6,635 bases of DNA from Methylobacter sp. (lineage in GTDB: Bacteria > Pseudomonadota > Gammaproteobacteria > Methylococcales > Methylomonadaceae). A model generated the notes under the pieces. The model saw nothing but the letters and a program-made list of their open reading frames with translations. It had not been told where the DNA came from and ran no database searches. The DNA lies in NCBI GenBank assembly GCA_003158415.1, contig PMJA01000194.1:1-6635 (forward strand). Reading direction: 5' to 3'. This document shows, piece by piece, positions 1 to 5,810 of this stretch; positions within the stretch are counted from its first letter, which is position 1, and every line of letters begins with the position of its first letter. Both the position numbers and the translations under genes were made by a program.

Positions 1-19
1 CTTCGTGTCTTCGTGGTGA
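1..19. repeat. TTCGTGTC-type dispersed repeat, cut by the window edge
   Basis: The first 19 bases read CTTCGTGTCTTCGTGGTGA. They match 4332-4350 at 18 of 19 positions in the same orientation. The element lies just past the 3' end of the minus-strand symporter gene, as the second copy lies just past the 3' end of the minus-strand GNAT gene. Repeats of this TTCGTG/CACGAA type are scattered between genes in many bacterial genomes; their function is not settled. More units may lie to the left of the window. Confidence 0.7.
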
Positions 20-32
20 TATGCTTTAAGCT

Positions 33-58
33 GTATAAAATACGTTGCTATCGCAACG
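33..58 (-). terminator. probable intrinsic terminator of the symporter gene
   Basis: Read on the minus strand, a perfect 6-bp stem CGTTGC/GCAACG (58-53 and 48-43) with a GATA tetraloop is followed by the T-rich run TATTTTATA. This is the form of a short Rho-independent terminator. The hairpin contains the gene's own TAG stop codon (48-50), so it would end transcription almost at the last codon. The stem is short and the U-run is interrupted by A, so efficiency may be modest. Confidence 0.45.
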
Positions 59-1307
59 CCTTTTCCCACTTACTCACCAATGCCGCCGCAATGCTGTTGC
101 CAAACACATTAGTGGCGCTACGGCCCATATCCAGAATCTGGTCTATCCCTAACAACAGCAGCAAACCGGCTTCGGGGATATGAAACATTGATAGCGTACC
201 GGCAATGACAATCAACGAGGCTCTGGGTACGCCCGCCACGCCTTTGCTGGTGAATAGCAACACCAGCAGCATAATGAGCTGATCGGTGAGTGGCATATCG
301 ATACCGTAAGCCTGGGCGATGAACAGCACGGCGAAGGTCATATACATCATGCTGCCGTCGAGGTTGAATGAATAACCCAAAGGCAACACCAAACCGCAGA
401 CCTTTTCATCACAACCGAAACGTTCCAATTGCTGTAATAACTTAGGGTAGGCGCTCTCGCTACTGGCCGTACCAAAAGCCAGCAGCATGGGTTCGCGGAT
501 ATGGCGTAGCAAGGACACTACTCTGCGCCCTAAAAATAGTAGACTCACACAGCCCAGCAGACTGCATAGCAACAGCAGCCCTAAATAAAATTCACCGATA
601 AATTTGCCGTAAGTCAGCAACACACCGATGCCGTGTTGGGCGATGACCGAGGCGATAGCGGAAAACACCGCCACCGGCGCATAGTGCATGACGTAACCAG
701 TAACTTTCAGCATGATATGGCTCAACGAATCGAGCAGTTTGACCGTAGGTCGTGCCAGCTCACCCAGTGATGCGCAGGCGATGCCAAAAAACAGGGCAAA
801 CACCACGATTTGCAGGATTTCATTACTGGACATCGCTTCGACGATGCTTTTGGGAAAGATATGCGCGACAAAAGAACTCAGCGTTGGCTTAACTTGCGGC
901 AGCCCGGTTTCCGTTCCTATCGCCGGTAACGCGATATGCAGGGCACTTCCCGGTTCAAACACATTCACCAGCAACATGCCCAGCAACAGGCTGAATAATG
1001 ACGCCGAGAAGAACCATAGCAGCGCCTTGACGCCGATGCGGCCTACGGTTTGTATATCGCCCATTTTGGCCATGCCGACCACCAGCGTGGAAAACACCAG
1101 CGGCGCGATAATCATCTTGACCAGTCTAAGAAAAATATCGGTCAATATCGAAAAAACCTCAACGATTTGATTCAGCGCAGGGTTGGACGTCCCGGCGCTG
1201 CCCAGTGTCAGATTGAGCAATTCGCCGACCGCTATGCCGAGCATCAGCGCTATTGCGACATAAAGCGTTTGGCGGTTGGGTTGCGGGTTCTGAGGGTGGG
1301 TTGTCAT
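48..1307 (-). CDS. gltP: GltP-like dicarboxylate amino acid:cation (proton) symporter
   Basis: Inner-membrane secondary transporter of the DAACS (glutamate/aspartate/C4-dicarboxylate) family, 419 aa, close to the usual length. Visible marks: serine-rich re-entrant loop ASSES (281-285), GYSFNLDGS (311-319) matching the NxDG[T/S] motif, TSKGVAGVP (353-361), and the last-helix motif DMGRSATNVFGN (393-404). By alignment with the archaeal GltPh, D393, R396 and N400 match the substrate-binding D394, R397 and N401, while N404 replaces the sodium ligand D405. That pattern is what I recall for E. coli GltP, a proton-coupled glutamate/aspartate carrier; DctA lacks the Asp. So an acidic amino acid is the likelier substrate (inference). 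The start at 1307 is preferred over an in-frame ATG at 1352 because TAGGAG lies 5 bases upstream and the 15 extra residues look unlike a transporter N-terminus. It is divergent from dnaB and probably monocistronic. Generic annotation could instead say DctA-like. Confidence 0.9.
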   Translation of the reverse strand: MTTHPQNPQPNRQTLYVAIALMLGIAVGELLNLTLGSAGTSNPALNQIVEVFSILTDIFLRLVKMIIAPLVFSTLVVGMAKMGDIQTVGRIGVKALLWFFSASLFSLLLGMLLVNVFEPGSALHIALPAIGTETGLPQVKPTLSSFVAHIFPKSIVEAMSSNEILQIVVFALFFGIACASLGELARPTVKLLDSLSHIMLKVTGYVMHYAPVAVFSAIASVIAQHGIGVLLTYGKFIGEFYLGLLLLCSLLGCVSLLFLGRRVVSLLRHIREPMLLAFGTASSESAYPKLLQQLERFGCDEKVCGLVLPLGYSFNLDGSMMYMTFAVLFIAQAYGIDMPLTDQLIMLLVLLFTSKGVAGVPRASLIVIAGTLSMFHIPEAGLLLLLGIDQILDMGRSATNVFGNSIAAALVSKWEKALR

Positions 1308-1312
1308 ATAAA

Positions 1313-1318
1313 CTCCTA
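1313..1318 (-). promoter_or_regulatory. Shine-Dalgarno of the symporter gene
   Basis: On the minus strand TAGGAG sits 5 bases before the ATG at 1307. No comparable site precedes the upstream in-frame ATG at 1352, so this decides the start. Confidence 0.75.
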
Positions 1319-1362
1319 CAAAGTGTGTGATAGTGCCGGTATCGAAGCGCAAGGCTACAGTG

Positions 1363-1371
1363 TGCTATAAA
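1363..1371 (+). promoter_or_regulatory. candidate extended -10 promoter for dnaB, over an inverted repeat
   Basis: TGCTATAAA matches the extended -10 form TGnTATAAT at all but the last base. No good -35 lies at the usual distance, as is common for extended -10 promoters. It is about 160 bases before the dnaB ATG at 1534. The -10 overlaps an inverted repeat ATAAAT-GCGCG-ATTTAT (1367-1383), which could be an operator or just AT-rich symmetry. No experimental support; other promoters in the 226-bp divergent region are possible. Confidence 0.25.
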
Positions 1372-1533
1372 TGCGCGATTTATCCTATAGCTCCAGGGTC
1401 AATGGCCGGGTTTTTGCCTGGAAATGCCGGTTTTTCGGGGTGAATCACAATAGCGGGACTTAATCTGTTAACCGTGTAGCTCATGACTGAAAGCCCTCGT
1501 CGTGTTACCATTTGTTCTTTTGCTTTAATAACC

Positions 1534-2928
1534 ATGCCTGAAAATTATTCCATCGAACGTGATTATTCACTGGATGCCCTAAAGGTTCCGCCTAACTCCA
1601 TACAGGCCGAGCAATCGGTGTTGGGCGGATTAATGCTGGATAATCAAACCTGGGATTCCATCGCTGACAAGGTGGTTGAAACGGACTTTTACCGCCGCAG
1701 CCACCAGCTGATTTTCAGGAAGATAGAAGAACTCGCGGAAAAACAAATACCTTTCGATGTGATCACCTTGTCGGATGCGTTAAAAGCCATCGGAGAATTG
1801 GATAATGTTGGCGGCATGTCTTATTTAATCATGCTGGCAAAAGATACGCCCAGCGCCGCCAATATCGTCGCTTACGCCAATATAGTCAGGGATCGTTCGG
1901 TATTGCGGCAACTGATCCATATCGGCACCGAAATCTCGGATTCCGCTTTCAAGACCGAGGGCCGCGATACCGCTGAATTACTGGAGAATGCCGAACGCCA
2001 GGTTTTTCAAATAGCGGAACAACGGCAACGGGGGCAGGGCGGCGGTTTTATACCCATTAAATCGTTGCTGGCTAAAGCCGTCGATAAAATCGAAACGCTG
2101 TTCGAACAGGAAGGCGCTATCACCGGTGCTGGCACCGGATTTACCGATCTTGATGAATTAACCTCCGGTTTGCAGCCCGCCGATTTGATTATTGTGGCGG
2201 GCAGGCCGTCGATGGGAAAAACGACTATAGCCATGAACATGGCCGAAAATATTGCCCTGCATAGCGATAAACCAGTTGCGGTATTCAGTATGGAAATGCC
2301 CGGCGATTCGCTCGCCATGCGCATGATGTCGTCATTAGGCCGTATCGATCAGCATAAAGTCAGAACCGGAAAACTGGACGACGATGATTGGCCGCGCCTG
2401 ACTTCGGCTATTAGTTTACTGTCCGGCACACAATTATTTATAGACGATTCGCCCGCCTTAACGCCGACCGAAGTGCGCGCCAGGGCCAGACGCTTGGCAC
2501 GCGAGTATGGCCAGTTGGGGCTGATCGTTGTCGATTATCTACAACTGATGCAGTCGCCCTCCAGCGGCGAAAACCGAGTGCAGCAAATTTCCGACATATC
2601 CAGGGGCTTAAAAGCCTTGGCCAAAGAATTGAATGTGCCGGTGGTGGCCTTGTCGCAGCTCAACCGGAACCTGGAGCAGCGCCCCAACAAACGCCCGGTG
2701 ATGTCCGATTTGCGCGATTCGGGCGCTATTGAGCAGGATGCCGATTTGATTGTGTTTGTGTATCGCGACGAAGTCTATAACGAAGATAGTCCCGATAAAG
2801 GCATCGCCGAGATCATTATCGGTAAGCAGCGTAACGGCCCGCTGGGCACGGTCAGGCTGACCTTTTTGGGGCAATATACGCGCTTTGAAAATTTTTCCGG
2901 AACTTATGACGCGGGAGACTATGAATGA
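1534..2928 (+). CDS. dnaB: replicative DNA helicase DnaB
   Basis: Hexameric 5'-3' helicase that unwinds DNA ahead of the replication fork and binds primase and the clamp loader; cytoplasmic. 464 aa from the chosen start (E. coli about 471). The N-terminal domain begins with PPNSIQAEQSVLGGLMLDN (19-37), followed by a linker near 165-195 and a RecA-type C-terminal domain: Walker A GRPSMGKT (223-230, K229/T230), catalytic Glu in FSMEM (E254), Walker B IVVDYLQLM (331-339, D334), SDLRDSGAIEQDADLI (391-406), and GKQRNGP (430-436), which holds the likely arginine finger. No intein or frameshift. The ATG at 1534 (MPENYSIERD) is preferred over an in-frame ATG at 1483 because the family homology starts there and the 17 extra residues look foreign. 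Neither start has a clear Shine-Dalgarno, so the longer form cannot be excluded. It overlaps alr by four bases (ATGA). Confidence 0.96.
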   Translation: MPENYSIERDYSLDALKVPPNSIQAEQSVLGGLMLDNQTWDSIADKVVETDFYRRSHQLIFRKIEELAEKQIPFDVITLSDALKAIGELDNVGGMSYLIMLAKDTPSAANIVAYANIVRDRSVLRQLIHIGTEISDSAFKTEGRDTAELLENAERQVFQIAEQRQRGQGGGFIPIKSLLAKAVDKIETLFEQEGAITGAGTGFTDLDELTSGLQPADLIIVAGRPSMGKTTIAMNMAENIALHSDKPVAVFSMEMPGDSLAMRMMSSLGRIDQHKVRTGKLDDDDWPRLTSAISLLSGTQLFIDDSPALTPTEVRARARRLAREYGQLGLIVVDYLQLMQSPSSGENRVQQISDISRGLKALAKELNVPVVALSQLNRNLEQRPNKRPVMSDLRDSGAIEQDADLIVFVYRDEVYNEDSPDKGIAEIIIGKQRNGPLGTVRLTFLGQYTRFENFSGTYDAGDYE

Positions 2929-4007
2929 CGCCGGCAGCTTACGCGGTACTGAACCTGGAAGCCGTGCAGCATAACCTGCAAGTGGTGCGCCGTTACGCGC
3001 CGGATGCAAAAATCATGGCCGTAATCAAGGCCAACGGTTACGGGCATGGCTTGCTGCGCATCGCCGAAGCCTTGCAAAGTGCCGATGCTTTCGCCGTGGC
3101 GCGGGTGGACGAAGGCGTTCGTTTGCGTAAGGCCGGGATAAAAAACAGGATTGCGGTATTAGAGGGATTTACCTGCGTCGAAGAATTGGATGCCTTGCTG
3201 AACTTTAAATTGGATCCCGTGGTGCATTCATTTATTCAGGTTGAAATTTTTGAAAGCAGGGCGGAACAAGACGCTTGCGCCATCTGGTTAAAACTCGATA
3301 CCGGCATGAACCGCTTGGGGTTTAAGCCCAACGAATTTAATGCGGTTTATCAACGCTTAAACCGCTGTTCCATCATCAAACGGCCCATCAGTCTGATGAC
3401 GCATTTAGCCAATGCCGATGATAAACAGGATGCAACTACATTGAAACAAATCCGTTTGTTTAATGAGACGGTGGCGGCGCTTGGGAACGAGCGCAGTATT
3501 GCCAACTCGGCCGGTATCTTAGCTTGGCAAGAAGCGCTAACCGATTGGGTGCGCCCCGGCGTTATGTTGTACGGCATTTCACCGTTTGCGGACAGTACCG
3601 GCGAGCAGCTGGGATTAAAGCCGGTGATGGGCTTGCATTCACGCTTGATTGCGGTAAAACCTATCGCAACAGGCGATAAAGTCGGCTATTCAGGAACATG
3701 GACGTGCATAAAGCCGACCACACTGGGCGTGGTCGCCATCGGTTACGGCGACGGTTATCCGCGTTACGCCAAAGCCGGAACGCCGGTACTGGTTAACGGA
3801 CAGCGTGTTCCGCTGATCGGCCGGGTGTCTATGGACATGATTACCGTTGACCTGGAAACGCAGCCCGATGCAAAACCCGGTGACCCGGTAACTTTGTGGG
3901 GCGATGGATTGGCTGTAGAAGAAATTGCCATTTGTGCGGATACCATACCGTACACCCTTGTCTGCGGCATTACCCAGCGGGTGCAGATTGTGGAGCAGAG
4001 GGTGTAA
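2925..4007 (+). CDS. alr: alanine racemase, PLP-dependent
   Basis: Interconverts L- and D-alanine in the cytoplasm, supplying D-Ala for peptidoglycan. 360 aa, the usual length. The N-terminal TIM barrel carries the PLP lysine in AVIKANGYGHG (K35). WLKLDTGMNRLG (121-132) has K123 and R130 at the positions of the carbamylated Lys129 and Arg136 of the Bacillus enzyme. RPGVMLYGISP (210-220) is typical of the family. The second catalytic base is Y255 in KVGYSGTW, and GRVSMDMITVD (299-309) marks the C-terminal domain. All key residues are present, so the enzyme should be active. The ATG overlaps the dnaB stop (ATGA) and GGGAG lies 7 bases upstream, so translation is probably coupled to dnaB. The dnaB-alr order is common in gammaproteobacteria. 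The product could be the biosynthetic Alr or its paralog DadX; no dadA neighbour is seen, and the dnaB link favours Alr. Confidence 0.96.
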   Translation: MTPAAYAVLNLEAVQHNLQVVRRYAPDAKIMAVIKANGYGHGLLRIAEALQSADAFAVARVDEGVRLRKAGIKNRIAVLEGFTCVEELDALLNFKLDPVVHSFIQVEIFESRAEQDACAIWLKLDTGMNRLGFKPNEFNAVYQRLNRCSIIKRPISLMTHLANADDKQDATTLKQIRLFNETVAALGNERSIANSAGILAWQEALTDWVRPGVMLYGISPFADSTGEQLGLKPVMGLHSRLIAVKPIATGDKVGYSGTWTCIKPTTLGVVAIGYGDGYPRYAKAGTPVLVNGQRVPLIGRVSMDMITVDLETQPDAKPGDPVTLWGDGLAVEEIAICADTIPYTLVCGITQRVQIVEQRV

Positions 4008-4050
4008 TGGTCAACTTTACGTTTTACGCGGTGATAAAAAATCGCATCCA

Positions 4051-4095
4051 GTCATGTAGGTCGGGTTAAGCTATCGCTAACCCGACCTACATGAC
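4051..4095. repeat. REP-type palindrome, possible terminator for alr
   Basis: The left arm GTCATGTAGGTCGGGTTA (4051-4068) and the right arm TAACCCGACCTACATGAC (4078-4095) are perfect 18-base complements. Two further GC pairs with one bulged A leave a TATC loop. The core GTAGGTCGGGTTA...TAACCCGACCTAC resembles the dispersed intergenic palindromes of many proteobacteria that are linked to REP-associated tyrosine transposases (RAYT); no such gene is in the window. It starts 44 bases after the alr stop. It has no T-tract on either side, so it would act more as an RNA stabiliser or weak terminator than as a classical one. Confidence 0.75.
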
Positions 4096-4246
4096 TATAG
4101 CCGGGCTGATTGTGGATAGTTTAGGCATAGACATGGCGGAAGGCGATCGAGCCAGCGCTGACGCAGTTAAAAACAAGGCGGGACGGCGAGTAAATAAATT
4201 AAATCCTGTGCATAGCTTAGCCGATCTGTTAGATAAAACGCAGTAA
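4091..4246 (+). CDS. small reading frame of 51 codons, unknown or gene remnant
   Basis: An open frame runs from the ATG inside the right arm of the REP palindrome to TAA at 4244-4246. The product starts MTIAGLIVDSLGIDMAEGDR and ends HSLADLLDKTQ; it is soluble and charged, with a mixed composition that looks protein-like. In-frame sequence is closed upstream by TAA at 4067-4069, within the other palindrome arm. There is no Shine-Dalgarno before the first ATG; a second in-frame ATG at 4133 has only a weak AGG upstream. I do not recognise a family. It could be the 3' remnant of a gene cut by the palindrome, a real small gene, or chance. Confidence 0.25.
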   Translation: MTIAGLIVDSLGIDMAEGDRASADAVKNKAGRRVNKLNPVHSLADLLDKTQ

Positions 4247-4304
4247 CCAGCCTATCTCAATTTATCCGCTTTTATTCACCGCGTAGATATGTTGTTATGC
4301 TTTT

Positions 4305-4350
4305 CTTCGTGTCATTCGTGTCATTCGTGTCCTTCGCGTCTTCGTGGTGA
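4305..4350. repeat. tandem TTCGTGTCA array (five degenerate units)
   Basis: After a leading C the units are TTCGTGTCA (4306-4314), TTCGTGTCA (4315-4323), TTCGTGTCC (4324-4332), TTCGCGTC (4333-4340) and TTCGTGGTG (4341-4349). The last two units repeat the element at 1-19 in the same orientation. The array lies 42 bases past the end of the GNAT gene. It has no spacers and no coding frame of interest. It belongs to a common dispersed intergenic repeat class, possibly varying in copy number between strains. Confidence 0.8.
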
Positions 4351-4391
4351 ATTAAAACAGATAATCAGGGTAATTCTTTCACGGAAATCAC

Positions 4392-4838
4392 TTAACACTT
4401 ACGCAAGCAAACCAGCTGTGTAGCTTGCCAGCCCTGTTTTTGATAAAAATCCAAAGCCGCCCCGTTGTTCTTATCCGCCAATAACTGCAAACGTTTAAGG
4501 CCTTGGCATTCAGCCCAGTTAACAGCTTCGGCAAGCAATTTTGCACCAATACCCTGATGACGAAAATTTGCCGCGACGATTAAATCTTCCAGCAAACCGA
4601 CTGGCCCGCCTTCCGCTGTTGAAATCAGCGTTTGCACCGTACATAGCCCAAGCACTTTATTATCTTTTAGCGATGCGGCTACAAAAATCCTGTCCTTTGC
4701 GCTAGCCAGCAGCAGATTCAAGCCGTGCGTTTGTTTATCCGGGTCGAAATAAAAATCGGCTTCGATGGCAAACAGCGCGTTTAATAGCGCTACCAGTTGA
4801 GGAATATCGGCTGACGTCGCTGTTCGTATTGTGAACAC
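4392..4838 (-). CDS. GNAT family N-acetyltransferase
   Basis: Predicted acetyl-CoA-dependent acetyltransferase of 148 aa, cytoplasmic, substrate unknown. The start MFTIRTATSADIPQLVALL is a typical GNAT beginning (strand 1 and helix 1). Motif A is LLEDLIVAANFRHQGIGAKLL (82-102), with the acetyl-CoA pyrophosphate-binding R-x-x-G-I-G at 93-98. Motif B-like sequence LQLLADKNNGAALDFYQKQGW spans 117-137. It starts with GTG, whose G is the last base of the rnfH TAG stop (TAGTG), so translation is probably coupled to rnfH and the gene is the last of the rnf operon. A link to Rnf function is not implied by the family; it may only be a passenger. It ends before the tandem repeat array with no clear terminator. 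Confidence 0.88.
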   Translation of the reverse strand: MFTIRTATSADIPQLVALLNALFAIEADFYFDPDKQTHGLNLLLASAKDRIFVAASLKDNKVLGLCTVQTLISTAEGGPVGLLEDLIVAANFRHQGIGAKLLAEAVNWAECQGLKRLQLLADKNNGAALDFYQKQGWQATQLVCLRKC

Positions 4839-5098
4839 TAGCGCCTGCGCCGTTGCACTGTCTGGGGGTCGACGGTTATTTGACGATAAATTTCCACTCG
4901 ATCCCCATCCTTTACAGGGGTATCCAAGGGGGCGATTTTGCCGAAGATGCCAACCTTTTGGAGATTTAAGTTTATTTCCGGGTAAAGTTTTAATAAACCG
5001 GATAAATTGATTGTTTCTTCTATGGTGCTGCTGTCAGGGACTTCCAGGCGCATCCATAATTGTCTATCGACTTCTGCGTAACAAACACCGACATTCAT
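4838..5098 (-). CDS. rnfH: RnfH family protein (ubiquitin-like fold, UPF0125)
   Basis: Small soluble protein of 86 aa associated with the Rnf complex in some bacteria; its precise role is not established. The sequence follows E. coli RnfH: a first beta strand VGVCYAEVDRQLWMRLEVP, then TIEETINLSGLLKLYPEINL (25-44), then the diagnostic VGIFGK...LDTPVKDGDRVEIYRQI with DGDRVEIYR at 64-72, and a basic tail QRRRR. The protein is slightly shorter than the E. coli one. The ATG is preceded by GAGGAA 5 bases upstream, and the rnfE stop TGA forms the first bases of that site, 9 bases away. Its position straight after rnfE fits an rnfDGEH operon like that of Rhodobacter. The stop shares one base with the GTG of the following GNAT gene. 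Confidence 0.93.
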   Translation of the reverse strand: MNVGVCYAEVDRQLWMRLEVPDSSTIEETINLSGLLKLYPEINLNLQKVGIFGKIAPLDTPVKDGDRVEIYRQITVDPQTVQRRRR

Positions 5099-5103
5099 AA
5101 CAA

Positions 5104-5110
5104 TTCCTCA
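5104..5110 (-). promoter_or_regulatory. rnfH Shine-Dalgarno fused to rnfE stop codon
   Basis: TGAGGAA on the minus strand is at once the TGA stop of rnfE and the GAGGAA ribosome site of rnfH, 5 bases before its ATG. The same arrangement occurs at the rnfG-rnfE junction, so both junctions favour re-initiation by terminating ribosomes. Confidence 0.8.
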
Positions 5111-5797
5111 TTCAGTGATAGCGGCGCTTATTAGAGCGGGCTGTATTTTGCGTTGTGCGAGTTTTTGGTCTATCAGTCGTTTACCGACGATCAGAAAAGC
5201 CAACATAATAAAGCCGCCCGGCGGTAGCGCCATCAATAAAAAGCCCTTATAGTTGGGTATCACGGTGACTTCCAGAAACTTGAACGACTCGCCCAGCAGC
5301 AACGAGGCATTGGCGAACAGCGTGCCCGCCGAAGTTATTTCCCGCGCCGCGCCCAGGGCGACCAGAACCAGGGTAAATCCCAAGCCCATCATCAGGCCGT
5401 CCCATAAGGCTTCTTTGACCGGCTGCTTGGAAGCAAAGGCTTCGGCGCGGCCTAATAGCGCGCAATTGGTGACGATCAGGGCGATGAACAAACCCAGCAC
5501 TTTGTAAAGCTCATGCGCCCAGGCATTCATTAAAATATCGACTAAGGTGACCAGAGCGGCGATGAGCAGCACGAATATCGGGATACGGATTTCACCGGGA
5601 ATTAAATGCCGCGTCAATGAAATAAGCCCGTTGGACGCGATAATAACCACTAGCGTCGCCAAGCCCATGCCCAGGCCGTTGGTGGCTGTTCCGGTTACGG
5701 CCAGCAAGGGGCACAGCGCCAGATTTTGGCCGAAGACGATGTTGTTGTTCCAAATACCGTCAGCGGCGATTTTGTGATAAGTTTCCGATAGTAACAT
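5108..5797 (-). CDS. rnfE: electron transport complex subunit RnfE (RsxE)
   Basis: Integral membrane subunit of the Rnf/Rsx complex, homologous to NqrD, which with RnfA forms the intramembrane iron site relaying electrons across the membrane. 229 aa, the usual length (E. coli RsxE about 231). It has about six hydrophobic segments. The two iron-ligating cysteines are present: C29 in LALCPLLAVT and C112 in VTNCALLGRAEAF, at the same numbers as in V. cholerae NqrD. LPPGGFIMLAFLI (191-203) near the end is also typical. The frame extends 36 codons upstream to 5905, overlapping rnfG, but the start at 5797 (MLLSETYHKIAADGIWNNN) is the family start and has GAGGAA 6 bases before it. It lies 10 bases after rnfG and 9 before rnfH. 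Confidence 0.95.
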   Translation of the reverse strand: MLLSETYHKIAADGIWNNNIVFGQNLALCPLLAVTGTATNGLGMGLATLVVIIASNGLISLTRHLIPGEIRIPIFVLLIAALVTLVDILMNAWAHELYKVLGLFIALIVTNCALLGRAEAFASKQPVKEALWDGLMMGLGFTLVLVALGAAREITSAGTLFANASLLLGESFKFLEVTVIPNYKGFLLMALPPGGFIMLAFLIVGKRLIDQKLAQRKIQPALISAAITE

Positions 5798-5803
5798 GGC
5801 GAT

Positions 5804-5810
5804 TTCCTCA
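5804..5810 (-). promoter_or_regulatory. rnfE Shine-Dalgarno fused to rnfG stop codon
   Basis: TGAGGAA combines the rnfG TGA stop with the GAGGAA site of rnfE, 6 bases before the ATG at 5797. It fixes the rnfE start and implies translational coupling. Confidence 0.8.

Larger units (their letters stand above)
4025..4285. repeat. segment bounded by imperfect terminal inverted repeats (possible MITE-like element)
   Basis: TACGCGGTGA at 4025-4034 is repeated as its exact reverse complement TCACCGCGTA at 4276-4285. The match continues inward as TAAAA against ATAAAA, giving arms of about 15 and 16 bases with one inserted base. Between them, 261 bp in all, lie the REP palindrome and the small reading frame. 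There is no transposase and I see no target-site duplication on the flanks. The arms could mark a small non-autonomous element, or could be chance, since a 10-bp match is only mildly improbable in a gap this size. Confidence 0.3.
4008..4391. other. 384-bp gap between convergent alr and GNAT genes
   Basis: This stretch separates two convergent transcription units. In order it holds a left inverted-repeat arm (4025-4039), a REP-type palindrome (4051-4095), a small 51-codon reading frame (4091-4246), the right inverted-repeat arm (4270-4285) and a TTCGTGTCA array (4305-4350). Apart from the palindrome, no T-tailed hairpin that would clearly terminate either convergent unit is visible. Confidence 0.7.

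Noticed and set aside
712..1370. Plus-strand open frames antisense to the symporter gene
   Set aside because: They are mirror frames of a clear coding gene, with no ribosome sites or recognisable protein features.
1400..1440. GC-rich hairpin with T-runs upstream of dnaB as a terminator or attenuator
   Set aside because: The best stem is only five pairs with a G-U wobble and the T-run is in the loop, not after the stem.
1483..1533. 17-residue N-terminal extension of DnaB
   Set aside because: It lacks similarity to the family start and has no ribosome site; kept only as an alternative start.
2007..3009. Minus-strand open frames opposite dnaB
   Set aside because: They lie entirely opposite conserved DnaB/Alr coding sequence and look like codon-bias shadows.
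4305..4350. CRISPR-like array
   Set aside because: The units are only 8-9 bases, directly adjacent and without spacers, and there are no cas genes.
4096..4391. tRNA or other structured RNA gene in the alr-GNAT gap
   Set aside because: No cloverleaf or T-loop consensus and no promoter-terminator pair could be found by eye.
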